From positions 1 to 5,022 of the forward strand of contig CATOLW010000105.1 in assembly GCA_951800935.1 (NCBI GenBank): DNA of 5,022 nt, given 5' to 3'. This DNA is from an uncultured Clostridium sp. GTDB taxonomy: Bacteria > Bacillota_A > Clostridia > TANB77 > CAG-508. The notes below the pieces were generated by a model. That model saw only the letters and a list, made by a program, of their open reading frames with translations. It was not told where the DNA came from and searched no databases. Below, one piece after another: positions 1 to 5,022 of the stretch; position 1 is the first letter of the stretch; each line of letters starts with the position of its first letter. A program made the translations under genes and the position numbers.

Positions 1-73
1 TTTTTCTAGCAATCATATTTTCCCACTTTAGATTATTGGGATTAGCAGCATAATTTTCAAATAAATTTCTCAT
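1..73 (-). CDS. 5' end of an unidentified gene, truncated by window edge
   Basis: On the reverse strand an ATG at 73-71 opens a frame that stays open to the window edge, giving 24 codons. The peptide begins MRNLFENYAANPNN and continues LKWENMIARK. A GAGGTG ribosome binding site (complement of 79-84) lies 5 bases upstream of the ATG, and a sigma-A-like promoter lies above it, so this is very probably a real gene start. The fragment is too short to assign to a family, and no domain or signal peptide is visible. It is transcribed divergently from the small ORF and tmk. Confidence 0.7.
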   Translation of the reverse strand, partial: MRNLFENYAANPNNLKWENMIARK

Positions 74-91
74 ATTTTCACCTCAAGCTAT

Positions 92-121
92 ACTATACAA
101 TAAATATTAATAAAAGTCCAA
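92..121 (-). promoter_or_regulatory. Promoter of the leftward gene
   Basis: Read on the reverse strand, TTGGAC (complement of 116-121) is followed after 18 bases by TATAGT (complement of 92-97). Both boxes are close to the sigma-A consensus, and they precede the GAGGTG and ATG of the leftward gene. The transcript leader would be roughly 12 bases. Assignment is by motif only. Confidence 0.55.
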
Positions 122-138
122 CATCTTTTTGATAAAGG

Positions 139-167
139 TTGATTTTTGCAAGTTAATTTAGTAAAAT
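139..167 (+). promoter_or_regulatory. Probable promoter of the small ORF-tmk pair
   Basis: TTGATT (139-144), a 17-base spacer and TAAAAT (162-167) resemble a sigma-A promoter. Transcription would start near 174, upstream of the AGGAG at 196-200. Overlapping alternatives exist (TTGATA at 129-134, TTGCAA at 146-151), so the exact pair is uncertain. A promoter here argues against the upstream TTG start at 146 for the small ORF, which would lie inside the promoter. Confidence 0.45.
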
Positions 168-205
168 TTAAAAAGAAAATATCAAGACAAAAGAAAGGAG
201 AAGAA

Positions 206-328
206 ATGTTCAATTTAATAAAAGACGAATTTGATGAAAATGCAGACGATATTTTAGAAAGTATCAATAAAATGTTAGAAAAGAAAAAACAAGAAAAGAA
301 AGAAGACGAAAAAAACAAAGGGGAATAA
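206..328 (+). CDS. Small charged hypothetical protein (40 aa) upstream of tmk
   Basis: This is a 40-codon ORF starting MFNLIKDEF. I chose the ATG at 206 because AGGAG (196-200) sits 5 bases before it; the frame is open upstream to a TTG at 146, but that lies within the likely promoter and lacks a ribosome binding site. The peptide is very hydrophilic: an acidic N-terminal half (residues 7-19 rich in Asp/Glu) is followed by a Lys/Glu-rich tail, consistent with one amphipathic helix and a disordered end. There is no signal peptide or membrane segment. Its stop codon is two bases before the tmk ATG, and the tmk ribosome binding site lies inside its last codons, so the two are probably cotranscribed and translationally coupled. 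I recognise no family. It could be a true small protein or a leader ORF that tunes tmk translation. Confidence 0.55.
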   Translation: MFNLIKDEFDENADDILESINKMLEKKKQEKKEDEKNKGE

Positions 329-330
329 AA

Positions 331-1002
331 ATGGGAAAATTATTTGTAATAGATGGAACCGATGGAAGTGGAAAACAAACACAATTTGAAAAATTAAAAG
401 AAAGACTAATAAAAGATAGAATAGAATACAAAATAGTAAGCTTTCCAAATTATGATAGTCCAAGTTCATCTTTAGTAAAAATGTATTTATCAGGAGAATT
501 TGGAAAAGACGCTAAAAAAATAAGTCCTTATATCGCATCAACCTTTTATGCAGCAGACCGATATGCTACTTTCCAAATAGGATATAAAGATTACTATGAA
601 AATGGAGGAATTATACTAGCAGACCGTTATACAACAGCTAATATGGTGCATCAAGCAGGAAAAATAGAAAATAAGGAAGAAAGAAAAAAGTTTTTAGATT
701 GGTTATGGAACTTTGAATTTAATCTATATGGATTGCCAACTCCAACCCAAGTATTTTTCTTAAATATGCCAGTTGAAAAATCATTAGAACTAATCAAAAA
801 TCGAGAAAATAAATTTACACATGAAGAACAAAAGGATATTCATGAAAGCGATAAACAACATTTAATAGATTCTTATAATGCAGCTTGTGAAGTAGCAAAA
901 AACTATAATTGGTATGAAGTTAAATGTGTAAAAGAAAATAAAATTAGAACAATAGAAGATATTCATGAAGAAATCTACCAGGAGATAAAAAAGCACATAT
1001 AA
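331..1002 (+). CDS. tmk: Thymidylate kinase (dTMP kinase)
   Basis: The 223-residue protein should phosphorylate dTMP to dTDP with ATP, a cytosolic step of dTTP synthesis. Visible motifs: the P-loop GTDGSGKQTQ at residues 9-18 (Lys15, Thr17), FPNY at 38-41 in the nucleotide-monophosphate binding region, AADRYA at 74-79 with the expected Arg77, and the hallmark DRY at 98-100 followed by TTAN. The strand VFFLNMPVEKSLELI (141-155) precedes a charged LID-like segment (about 158-175). The length is slightly above the usual 205-215 residues. The ATG at 331 follows GGGG (320-323) by 7 bases and the small ORF stop by two. The P-loop and DRY context resemble the thymidylate kinases common in Clostridia. 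A related deoxynucleoside-phosphate kinase specificity cannot be excluded from sequence alone. No frameshift or missing motif is apparent. Confidence 0.9.
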   Translation: MGKLFVIDGTDGSGKQTQFEKLKERLIKDRIEYKIVSFPNYDSPSSSLVKMYLSGEFGKDAKKISPYIASTFYAADRYATFQIGYKDYYENGGIILADRYTTANMVHQAGKIENKEERKKFLDWLWNFEFNLYGLPTPTQVFFLNMPVEKSLELIKNRENKFTHEEQKDIHESDKQHLIDSYNAACEVAKNYNWYEVKCVKENKIRTIEDIHEEIYQEIKKHI

Positions 1003-1117
1003 ATAAAAAGCAAAGAAAAAGAGAGATAAAACGAGGAAAAGTAAGAATAGACTTAATGAAAAGAAACAAAATTGACTGCTAAACGTAGAATCTGTCAAAA
1101 ACCAACCTAAAAGAAAT
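1003..1117 (+). other. Purine-rich intergenic stretch, no gene seen
   Basis: Between the tmk stop and the OLE promoter lie about 115 bases, strongly A/G-rich on the plus strand. I see no ribosome-binding-site-preceded ORF and no intrinsic terminator (no stable hairpin plus U run) for tmk. A weak inverted pair, TTGAC (1072-1076) and GTCAA (1094-1098), is present. Without a terminator, some transcription from the tmk unit may run into the downstream RNA. Confidence 0.4.
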
Positions 1118-1146
1118 TTGGAATATTTAGCCAAAAATTGTATAAT
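1118..1146 (+). promoter_or_regulatory. Promoter of the OLE RNA
   Basis: TTGGAA (1118-1123), a 17-base spacer and a perfect TATAAT (1141-1146) form a strong sigma-A promoter. The predicted start, about 1152-1154, coincides with the beginning of the first stable helix of the structured RNA (CGAT at 1153), which supports both the promoter and the RNA 5' end. Confidence 0.75.
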
Positions 1147-1152
1147 ATATAT

Positions 1153-1770
1153 CGATGGTGCATTATTCTAGTCATACAAACTTTGCGAGGGTGGGGCTAA
1201 AAATCCACTAAAGGGCACATCGTTGAAGTTTCTTGTTTATGCGCGAAATGCCAGTTTTGTGTGTATCCAGGGAGTAAAGAAATTAGGGTAATATGTAATG
1301 GCATACATAGGAATCCCTGGTTTCGCGGAGGCTTAAATGGAGTTAGTTAAATATTAAATATGACATAATTTTAAGTAACAAAATTTAAGTAAAACCTATG
1401 TTGCGTGCCAAGACACAAAATACATAGTGTAGCCTGTCTTGAGTGAAAGTATTGGGATTATCTTACAAGAAAATAAAATTTATTTTGGCCAAGTGAATTC
1501 TATTTTTAGATTATGAAATTGCTTTTGCAAAAAAGACTAGAAAAGTAACAAATGTATGTTAAGGAAAACTTCTAGAATGTTTGCTATGAAAAAATAGCTA
1601 AGGAGGTCTAGGGATTAAGGTACAGATTTAAGTGGCGATCTGGTGTCTATTAAAACTAGTAGATATTTCCCTTAAACGGAAACGGCTCTAGCAGTAATGC
1701 TAAGCGGGAAATAGAGAAATTCAACCAGACCTAAACTGTAAAATTTACTTAGGCTTTTACCATCTAATAA
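1153..1770 (+). ncRNA. ole: OLE RNA (Ornate, Large, Extremophilic)
   Basis: This is a structured non-coding RNA of about 615 bases. Known OLE RNAs are near 600 bases, sit beside oapA, and assemble with OapA and other proteins into a membrane ribonucleoprotein involved in Mg2+, alcohol and cold tolerance. Seen here: no credible ORF, much higher local G+C than the neighbours, and many helices. They include 1153-1161 with 1215-1222 (one bulge), 1181-1184 with 1210-1213, GTGG 1191-1194 with CCAC 1205-1208, CGCGAAA 1242-1248 with 1321-1327 enclosing CCAGGGA 1267-1273 with 1314-1320, CAAGACA 1409-1415 with 1435-1441, AGGTCT 1604-1609 with AGACCT 1727-1732, and TATTTCCC 1664-1671 with 1706-1713. The last encloses a GUAA-capped hairpin (1689-1702). 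The promoter places the 5' end near 1153; the 3' end is approximate, and the primary transcript probably reaches the hairpin at 1783-1812. The assignment rests on size, structure and the oapA neighbour; ROOL or GOLLD RNAs fit the context poorly. Confidence 0.85.
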
Positions 1771-1782
1771 TCGAAAAGTAAT

Positions 1783-1816
1783 ACAAAGTGATGGAAAAAT
1801 CCATCACTTTGTTTAT
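1783..1816 (+). terminator. Hairpin after OLE RNA, weak intrinsic terminator
   Basis: A perfect 13-bp stem (1783-1795 with 1800-1812) with an AAAA loop is followed by only a short, broken U run (TTTATAAG). The stem is strong but the U tract is poor, so termination is probably partial. It separates the OLE RNA from oapA. I see no convincing promoter between this hairpin and oapA, so read-through is the simplest source of oapA mRNA. A 3'-end protecting or processing role is an alternative. Confidence 0.65.
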
Positions 1817-1867
1817 AAGAAAATAATTAAGTGCTATTTTAGTTATAAAAAAAGGAGAGAAAACAAA

Positions 1868-2441
1868 ATGAATACAATACAAGAGAAAGAAAATAAGGAA
1901 AAGCAAAAAAACAAAAAAGAACACTCGGAATTTAAATGGTTTATTCAAGTATTTATTATGACTTTTTTATTATCCATGATATTTTCCTATGTATCAACTA
2001 ATGGAGTATCATACTTAAATCTAATATCAGCCATAGTAATACTAATATTAGTAATTGTAGTTGGAATATTTTTTGATATTATTGGAGTAGCTGTAACCGT
2101 TGCTAATGAACATGAGTTTCATGCTAAAGCAACCAAAAAAGTAAAAGGGTCAAAAGATTCGATTAAACTAATTAGAAATGCACCAAAGGTAGCCAATATC
2201 TGTGCAGACGTAATCGGAGATATTTGTCGGTGTACTAAGTGGTGCCATAAGTGCCTTAATTGCAATGAAAATAGGAGAACAATTTAACCTAAATATTGAT
2301 TTGCAATTCTTATTAAGTGCATTAGTGGCAGCCTTAACAGTAGGGGGAAAAGCAATTGGAAAAGGAATAGCCAATAGCCAATCAACGACAATTGTTCATG
2401 CAGTGGGAATTATTTTAAATAAATTTAGTAAGAAAAATTAA
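1868..2441 (+). pseudogene. oapA: OLE-associated protein A (OapA), frameshifted
   Basis: This encodes the membrane partner of OLE RNA, sometimes annotated CorB-like Mg2+/Co2+ transporter. The ATG at 1868 follows AGGAG (1853-1857) by 10 bases. Residues 1-22 are charged. Membrane segments span about 24-44 and 50-78 (with the conserved-looking FFDIIGVAVT), and a basic loop follows (about 81-116, HEFHAKATKKVKG and KLIRNA). After GDIC (117-120) the frame breaks at CGG (2228-2230). Read as is, it ends at 2287 after 139 residues with an unrelated Cys-rich tail. Skipping one base at 2228 continues with GVLSGAISALIAMKIG and LLSALVAALTVGGKAIGKG, two further hydrophobic segments, to a TAA at 2439-2441. 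The restored protein is 190 residues with four membrane segments, as expected for OapA. The cause may be sequencing error, a recent mutation or, less likely, programmed +1 frameshifting. Family assignment is from recall of OapA/CorB-like proteins plus the adjacent OLE RNA. Confidence 0.8.
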
Positions 2442-2471
2442 TAGTGGTAGAAATACCACTATTTGCTTTTT
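2440..2471 (+). terminator. Intrinsic terminator of oapA
   Basis: A 10-bp perfect stem (AATAGTGGTA 2440-2449 with 2454-2463) with a GAAA loop is followed by TGCTTTTT. It overlaps the last bases of the oapA stop codon. This is a good Rho-independent terminator and marks the end of the OLE-oapA unit, which supports 2441 as the true 3' end of oapA despite the upstream frameshift. Confidence 0.8.
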
Positions 2472-2490
2472 CTAATGTATTTATTATAAA
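2463..2490 (+). promoter_or_regulatory. Possible promoter of the SDR gene
   Basis: TTGCTT (2463-2468), a 16-base spacer and TATAAA (2485-2490) could serve as a sigma-A promoter, with transcription starting near 2497. A second TATAAA at 2511-2516 is too close to the GAGGTG (2519-2524) to be the better choice. The -35 box overlaps the oapA terminator. This is motif evidence only. Confidence 0.35.
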
Positions 2491-2529
2491 ATAAGAAAAA
2501 AGGAAGATACTATAAAATGAGGTGAAAAA

Positions 2530-3291
2530 ATGAAAGCATTAATTACAGGAGCATCATCAGGAATTGGAAGAGATATGGCAAGAATACTTGCAGCAAAAGG
2601 ATATAGTTTAGTGCTAGTTGCTAGAAAGGAAGAAGAACTAAAAAAATTAGCTAAAGAGTTAAAAGAAAAACAAACAATTGAAATAGAAACAATGGCAATA
2701 GATTTAAGTGAAATAGAAAATTGTAAAGAAATCCACAAAAAAGTACAAAATGTGGATATCTTAATCAACAATGCAGGATTTGGTGATTGTGGAAACTTTA
2801 GTAAAACATCATTAGAAAAAGAAATTAGCATGATAAATACTAATATTGTAGCATACCATACCTTAATGAAATTATATCTAATAGATATGAAAGAAAAGGG
2901 GAAGGGAAAAATATTAAATGTTGCTTCTATTGCAGGTTTTATGCCAGGACCTCTTATGGCTACTTATTATGCGACAAAAGCTTATATTGTAAGAATTTCG
3001 GAAGGAATTAAAGAAGAATTAAAAAAAGAAAAGTCAAAAGTTCAAATTAGTATTTTGTGTCCAGGACCAGTAGAAACCAATTTTAACAAAGTAGCAAATG
3101 TTAAGTTTCATTTAAGAGAAGCAAATAGTATGAAAGTGGCAAAGTATGCAATTAAGAAAATGGAGAAGGGTAAGTTTTATATTGTTCCAGGATTTGATGT
3201 AAAGTTAGCAAGATTAGGAGCAAAACTAGTACCAGCTAATTTGATTAGTAAAGTTACTTATAAGGTGCAAAAAAGAAAAATAGAAAGATAG
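2530..3291 (+). CDS. Short-chain dehydrogenase/reductase (SDR), classical type
   Basis: A 253-residue cytosolic NAD(P)-dependent oxidoreductase of the classical SDR family; the substrate is unknown. Motifs in order: the Rossmann glycine motif TGASSGIG (6-13), VARKEEEL after the second strand, where Arg32 favours NADP(H), NNAG (80-83), Asn105 in the helix-4 position, catalytic Ser133 in NVASIAG, YYATK with Tyr146 and Lys150, and PGPVET (178-183). The full catalytic tetrad Asn-Ser-Tyr-Lys is therefore present, and the length is normal. The C-terminal part (about 215-253) is basic and mildly hydrophobic, as in the DltE/YqjQ-like SDR branch. The ATG at 2530 is preceded at 5 bases by GAGGTG. It follows the oapA terminator and is immediately followed by the dinB promoter, so it probably forms a single-gene unit. 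Nothing links it directly to the OLE system beyond position. Confidence 0.9.
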   Translation: MKALITGASSGIGRDMARILAAKGYSLVLVARKEEELKKLAKELKEKQTIEIETMAIDLSEIENCKEIHKKVQNVDILINNAGFGDCGNFSKTSLEKEISMINTNIVAYHTLMKLYLIDMKEKGKGKILNVASIAGFMPGPLMATYYATKAYIVRISEGIKEELKKEKSKVQISILCPGPVETNFNKVANVKFHLREANSMKVAKYAIKKMEKGKFYIVPGFDVKLARLGAKLVPANLISKVTYKVQKRKIER

Positions 3292-3320
3292 TTGACAAAT
3301 CCAAACAAAGATTCTATAAT
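3292..3320 (+). promoter_or_regulatory. Consensus sigma-A promoter of dinB
   Basis: TTGACA (3292-3297), exactly 17 bases, then TATAAT (3315-3320): a perfect match to the sigma-A consensus, starting one base after the SDR stop codon. Transcription would begin near 3326-3328, only about 8-10 bases before the dinB ATG. No clear LexA operator is visible; only a GAAC half-site occurs at 3322-3325. Confidence 0.85.
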
Positions 3321-3335
3321 AGAACTGGTGATACC

Positions 3336-4553
3336 ATGGAAAAACAAATATTACACATAGATGTAAACAATGCTTTTTTAAGTTGGACAGCAGTAGAAAA
3401 ATTGAAACAAGGAAACAAAATAGATATAAGACAAATACCATCCATTATAGGAGGAGACGAATCTAAAAGGTCAGGAATCGTGCTTGCCAAAAGTATGAAA
3501 GCAAAAGAATGTGGAATAAAAACAGCCGAAACCATTTATCAAGCAAAAATAAAATGTCCTAACTTACAAATTTTTAAATCAGATTTCAAAATTTATAGAA
3601 AATATTCAAACAGCTTATACAATTTACTATTACAATACACAGATAAAATAGAGCGATTTAGCATCGACGAATGCTTTTTAGATATGACAAATTATCTAAT
3701 GAAAGATAGTTTATTAAACAAGGCAAAAGAAATTAGTAAAAGGGTAAAAGAAGAATTAGGATTTACTGTAAATATAGGAGTAGCAACCAATAAATTATTA
3801 GCTAAAATGGCATCAGATTTTACTAAACCAGACAAAATACATACTTTATATCAGGAAGAAATAGATAAGAAAATGTGGCCATTACCAATTTCAGAATTAT
3901 TTATGCTAGGCAAAAAAACAGTACCAAAACTATTAAACTTACAAATCAAAACAATTGGAGACTTAGCCAAAGCAGACAAAAACATGTTAGAAAAGAAATT
4001 TGGAAAACATGGAATCATGATGTGGGAATATGCTAATGGAATAGATAATTCAGAAGTAAAATATGAAAAAGAATTACCAAAAGGAATTGGAAATTCTATT
4101 ACACTTCCACAAAACATTTCAGATATAAAAAAATTAGAAGAAATTGTGCTAGCTCTAACAGAGCAAGTAACTTATCGACTAAGAAGATATAAGCTTTTAG
4201 CCAACACCGTAAATGTACAACTACGAACCAAAAACTTTGAAGATACATCACACCAAGGAAAAATGTTAATGCCAACAGCATCAACTAAAGAAATCTATCA
4301 AAAAGCCAGAGAATTATTAACACAAATGTATCAGACTGGAAAGGCAATAAGATTAGTAGGAGTAAGAGTAGACAATTTAATTGAAAAAGAAGAACAACAA
4401 TTATCCTTTTTTCAAAATGAAAAAAGAGAAAAACAAGAAAAGCTAGACCAAGCAATCGATCAATTAAAAGAAAAATATGGCTATAATACCATTACACGAG
4501 CAGGAAAAATGCAAGTAGGAGACATGCTAAAATTAAAAGACATTGAGCCATGA
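3336..4553 (+). CDS. dinB: Y-family DNA polymerase (DinB/UmuC-like, Pol IV type)
   Basis: A 405-residue translesion polymerase that inserts nucleotides opposite damaged template bases. The palm contains the first catalytic Asp in ILHIDVNNAF (Asp9; Phe14 at the steric-gate position) and the second motif RFSIDECFLD (Asp111, Glu112), so the three metal-binding carboxylates are present. VNIGVATNKLLAKMASDFTK (145-164) is the typical fingers/palm motif. A helix-hairpin-helix-like thumb follows (about 185-235), then the little-finger domain (about 245-345). QQLSFF at 354-359 is a canonical beta-clamp binding motif, followed by a charged tail ending in the family-typical YGYNTITRAG. The length is normal for DinB. 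The ATG at 3336 has only a weak GGTG (3327-3330) upstream, which lies at or just downstream of the predicted transcript start. Expression probably comes from the consensus promoter next to it. The Pol IV versus UmuC subfamily is not settled here. Confidence 0.92.
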   Translation: MEKQILHIDVNNAFLSWTAVEKLKQGNKIDIRQIPSIIGGDESKRSGIVLAKSMKAKECGIKTAETIYQAKIKCPNLQIFKSDFKIYRKYSNSLYNLLLQYTDKIERFSIDECFLDMTNYLMKDSLLNKAKEISKRVKEELGFTVNIGVATNKLLAKMASDFTKPDKIHTLYQEEIDKKMWPLPISELFMLGKKTVPKLLNLQIKTIGDLAKADKNMLEKKFGKHGIMMWEYANGIDNSEVKYEKELPKGIGNSITLPQNISDIKKLEEIVLALTEQVTYRLRRYKLLANTVNVQLRTKNFEDTSHQGKMLMPTASTKEIYQKARELLTQMYQTGKAIRLVGVRVDNLIEKEEQQLSFFQNEKREKQEKLDQAIDQLKEKYGYNTITRAGKMQVGDMLKLKDIEP

Positions 4554-4631
4554 TTTTGAAGATGACCTTAGCTGTGCGAATGTTAAGTGAGCTTATAGGA
4601 TAAGTAATACCTTTAGGTATGGAGGAAAATC
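4554..4631 (+). other. Intergenic leader with small hairpins
   Basis: The 78 bases between dinB and the metallopeptidase gene contain three small inverted repeats: CTTAGC with GTTAAG (one G-U pair, about 4567-4588), CTTAT/ATAAG (4592-4604) and ATACC-TTTA-GGTAT (4607-4620). The last ends directly against the GGAGG ribosome binding site (4621-4625). None has a U run, so I see no terminator for dinB. I see no clear promoter here, so the downstream gene may be cotranscribed with dinB. No known riboswitch is recognised. Confidence 0.35.
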
Positions 4632-5022
4632 ATGAAAAACACACAATATCAAATACAATATAAAGATGAAATCATACCATATGAAGTGATTTCGTCTAAA
4701 ATAAAAAACCTATATATATATGTAAGAGAAGGAAAAGTAATAGTAAAAGCACCTATTCGATTAAAAGATAAATCAATTAAAGAGTTTGTAAACAAAAAGG
4801 CAAAATGGATTTATAATAATTTAGAAAAAGAAAAACAGAAAACAGAAGATGCGATTGAGGCAGAAGACGTTGAAAGATTAAAAGAAGTTGTAAAAAGGAA
4901 TATAGAAAAATATACTAAATTACTAAAAAACACACCCAAACAAGTAAGAATAAGAGATATCAAATATGCTTGGGGCAGTTGTTCTAGTAATAAAAATATT
5001 ACAATCAATCAAAAGTTAGCCA
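4632..5022 (+). CDS. YgjP/DUF45 (M48-like) metallopeptidase family protein, N-terminal part
   Basis: An open frame of 130 complete codons runs off the right edge. The ATG at 4632 follows GGAGG (4621-4625) by 6 bases. The N-terminal half has a beta-rich start (about residues 5-42, with YIYVREGKVIVKAP), then a helix with FVNKKAKWIYNN (52-63) and a long Glu/Lys-rich helix (about 64-100). The segment VRIRDIKYAWGSCSSNKNI (105-123) carries the WGSCS signature that precedes the zinc-binding HExxH motif in the YgjP/DUF45 family (COG1451). The HExxH should lie a few dozen residues beyond the window and cannot be confirmed. Members are annotated as M48-family metallopeptidases or, for E. coli YgjP, as UTP pyrophosphatase-like, so the exact activity is uncertain. 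It lies 78 bases after dinB on the same strand. Confidence 0.85.
   Translation, partial: MKNTQYQIQYKDEIIPYEVISSKIKNLYIYVREGKVIVKAPIRLKDKSIKEFVNKKAKWIYNNLEKEKQKTEDAIEAEDVERLKEVVKRNIEKYTKLLKNTPKQVRIRDIKYAWGSCSSNKNITINQKLA

Noticed and set aside
146..205. Upstream TTG start that would extend the small ORF to 60 residues
   Set aside because: It lacks a ribosome binding site and falls within the likely promoter; the ATG at 206 has AGGAG at the right distance.
1072..1098. TTGACT as a -35 box for the OLE RNA, or TTGAC/GTCAA as a tmk terminator
   Set aside because: No -10 box lies 16-18 bases downstream, and the 5-bp inverted pair has a long loop and no U run.
862..1134. Reverse-strand ORF of 90 codons over the tmk 3' end
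   Set aside because: It is a Phe/Leu-rich shadow of A-rich coding DNA, has no ribosome binding site, and overlaps a clear gene and the intergenic region. The other reverse-strand ORFs over tmk, oapA, the SDR gene, dinB and the DUF45 gene are rejected for the same reason.
1372..1394. Short direct repeat of TTTAAGTAA
   Set aside because: There are only two AT-rich copies inside the structured RNA, with no sign of a mobile element or array.
2517..2525. Mini-ORF ATG-AGG-TGA just before the SDR gene
   Set aside because: It consists of the GAGGTG ribosome binding site itself and has no binding site of its own; it is most likely coincidental.
3322..3333. LexA/DinR operator downstream of the dinB -10 box
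   Set aside because: Only a GAAC half-site is present; the expected second half (GTTC-like) is missing, so an SOS box cannot be supported.
1..5022. CRISPR array, tRNA or rRNA gene, insertion sequence or phage attachment site
   Set aside because: I saw no spaced repeats, cloverleaf, transposase or flanking direct repeats.

Overview
The window is AT-rich (roughly 30% G+C by eye). It has Gram-positive style ribosome binding sites (AGGAG, GAGGTG, GGAGG) and near-consensus sigma-A promoters with 17-18 bp spacers. Arg codons are mostly AGA, with some CGA/CGT. Together with the gene families this points to a low-GC member of the Firmicutes (Bacillota), most likely a Clostridia-like anaerobe; the species cannot be named from this sequence.

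Layout: a gene truncated at the left edge runs leftward from base 73 and shares a divergent promoter region with a rightward pair, a 40-codon small ORF and a thymidylate kinase gene (tmk, 331-1002). Next comes about 865 bases with no protein gene (1003-1867). Most of this is a large structured non-coding RNA, about 1153-1770, with its own strong promoter (TTGGAA-N17-TATAAT) and a 13-bp hairpin after it. I identify it as an OLE RNA (Ornate, Large, Extremophilic). The reasons are its size, its dense helical structure and the gene right after it, which encodes a four-segment membrane protein of the OapA type (OLE-associated protein A, often annotated 'Mg2+/Co2+ transporter CorB-like'). That oapA gene is interrupted by a one-base frameshift at about 2228, at the only in-frame CGG codon I find in the window.

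Downstream are a short-chain dehydrogenase/reductase (2530-3291), a Y-family translesion DNA polymerase (dinB-like, 3336-4553) with a perfect-consensus promoter, and the start of a YgjP/DUF45 (M48-like) metallopeptidase gene that runs off the right edge.

Functionally, the OLE RNA and OapA are the one coherent system here: in known species they form a membrane-bound ribonucleoprotein linked to tolerance of Mg2+, alcohol and cold stress. The other genes are housekeeping or repair functions in separate or loosely linked transcription units. The noteworthy points are OLE as a stand-alone unit with a hairpin between RNA and oapA, the broken oapA frame, a pseudoknot candidate inside the RNA, and a nearly leaderless dinB mRNA.
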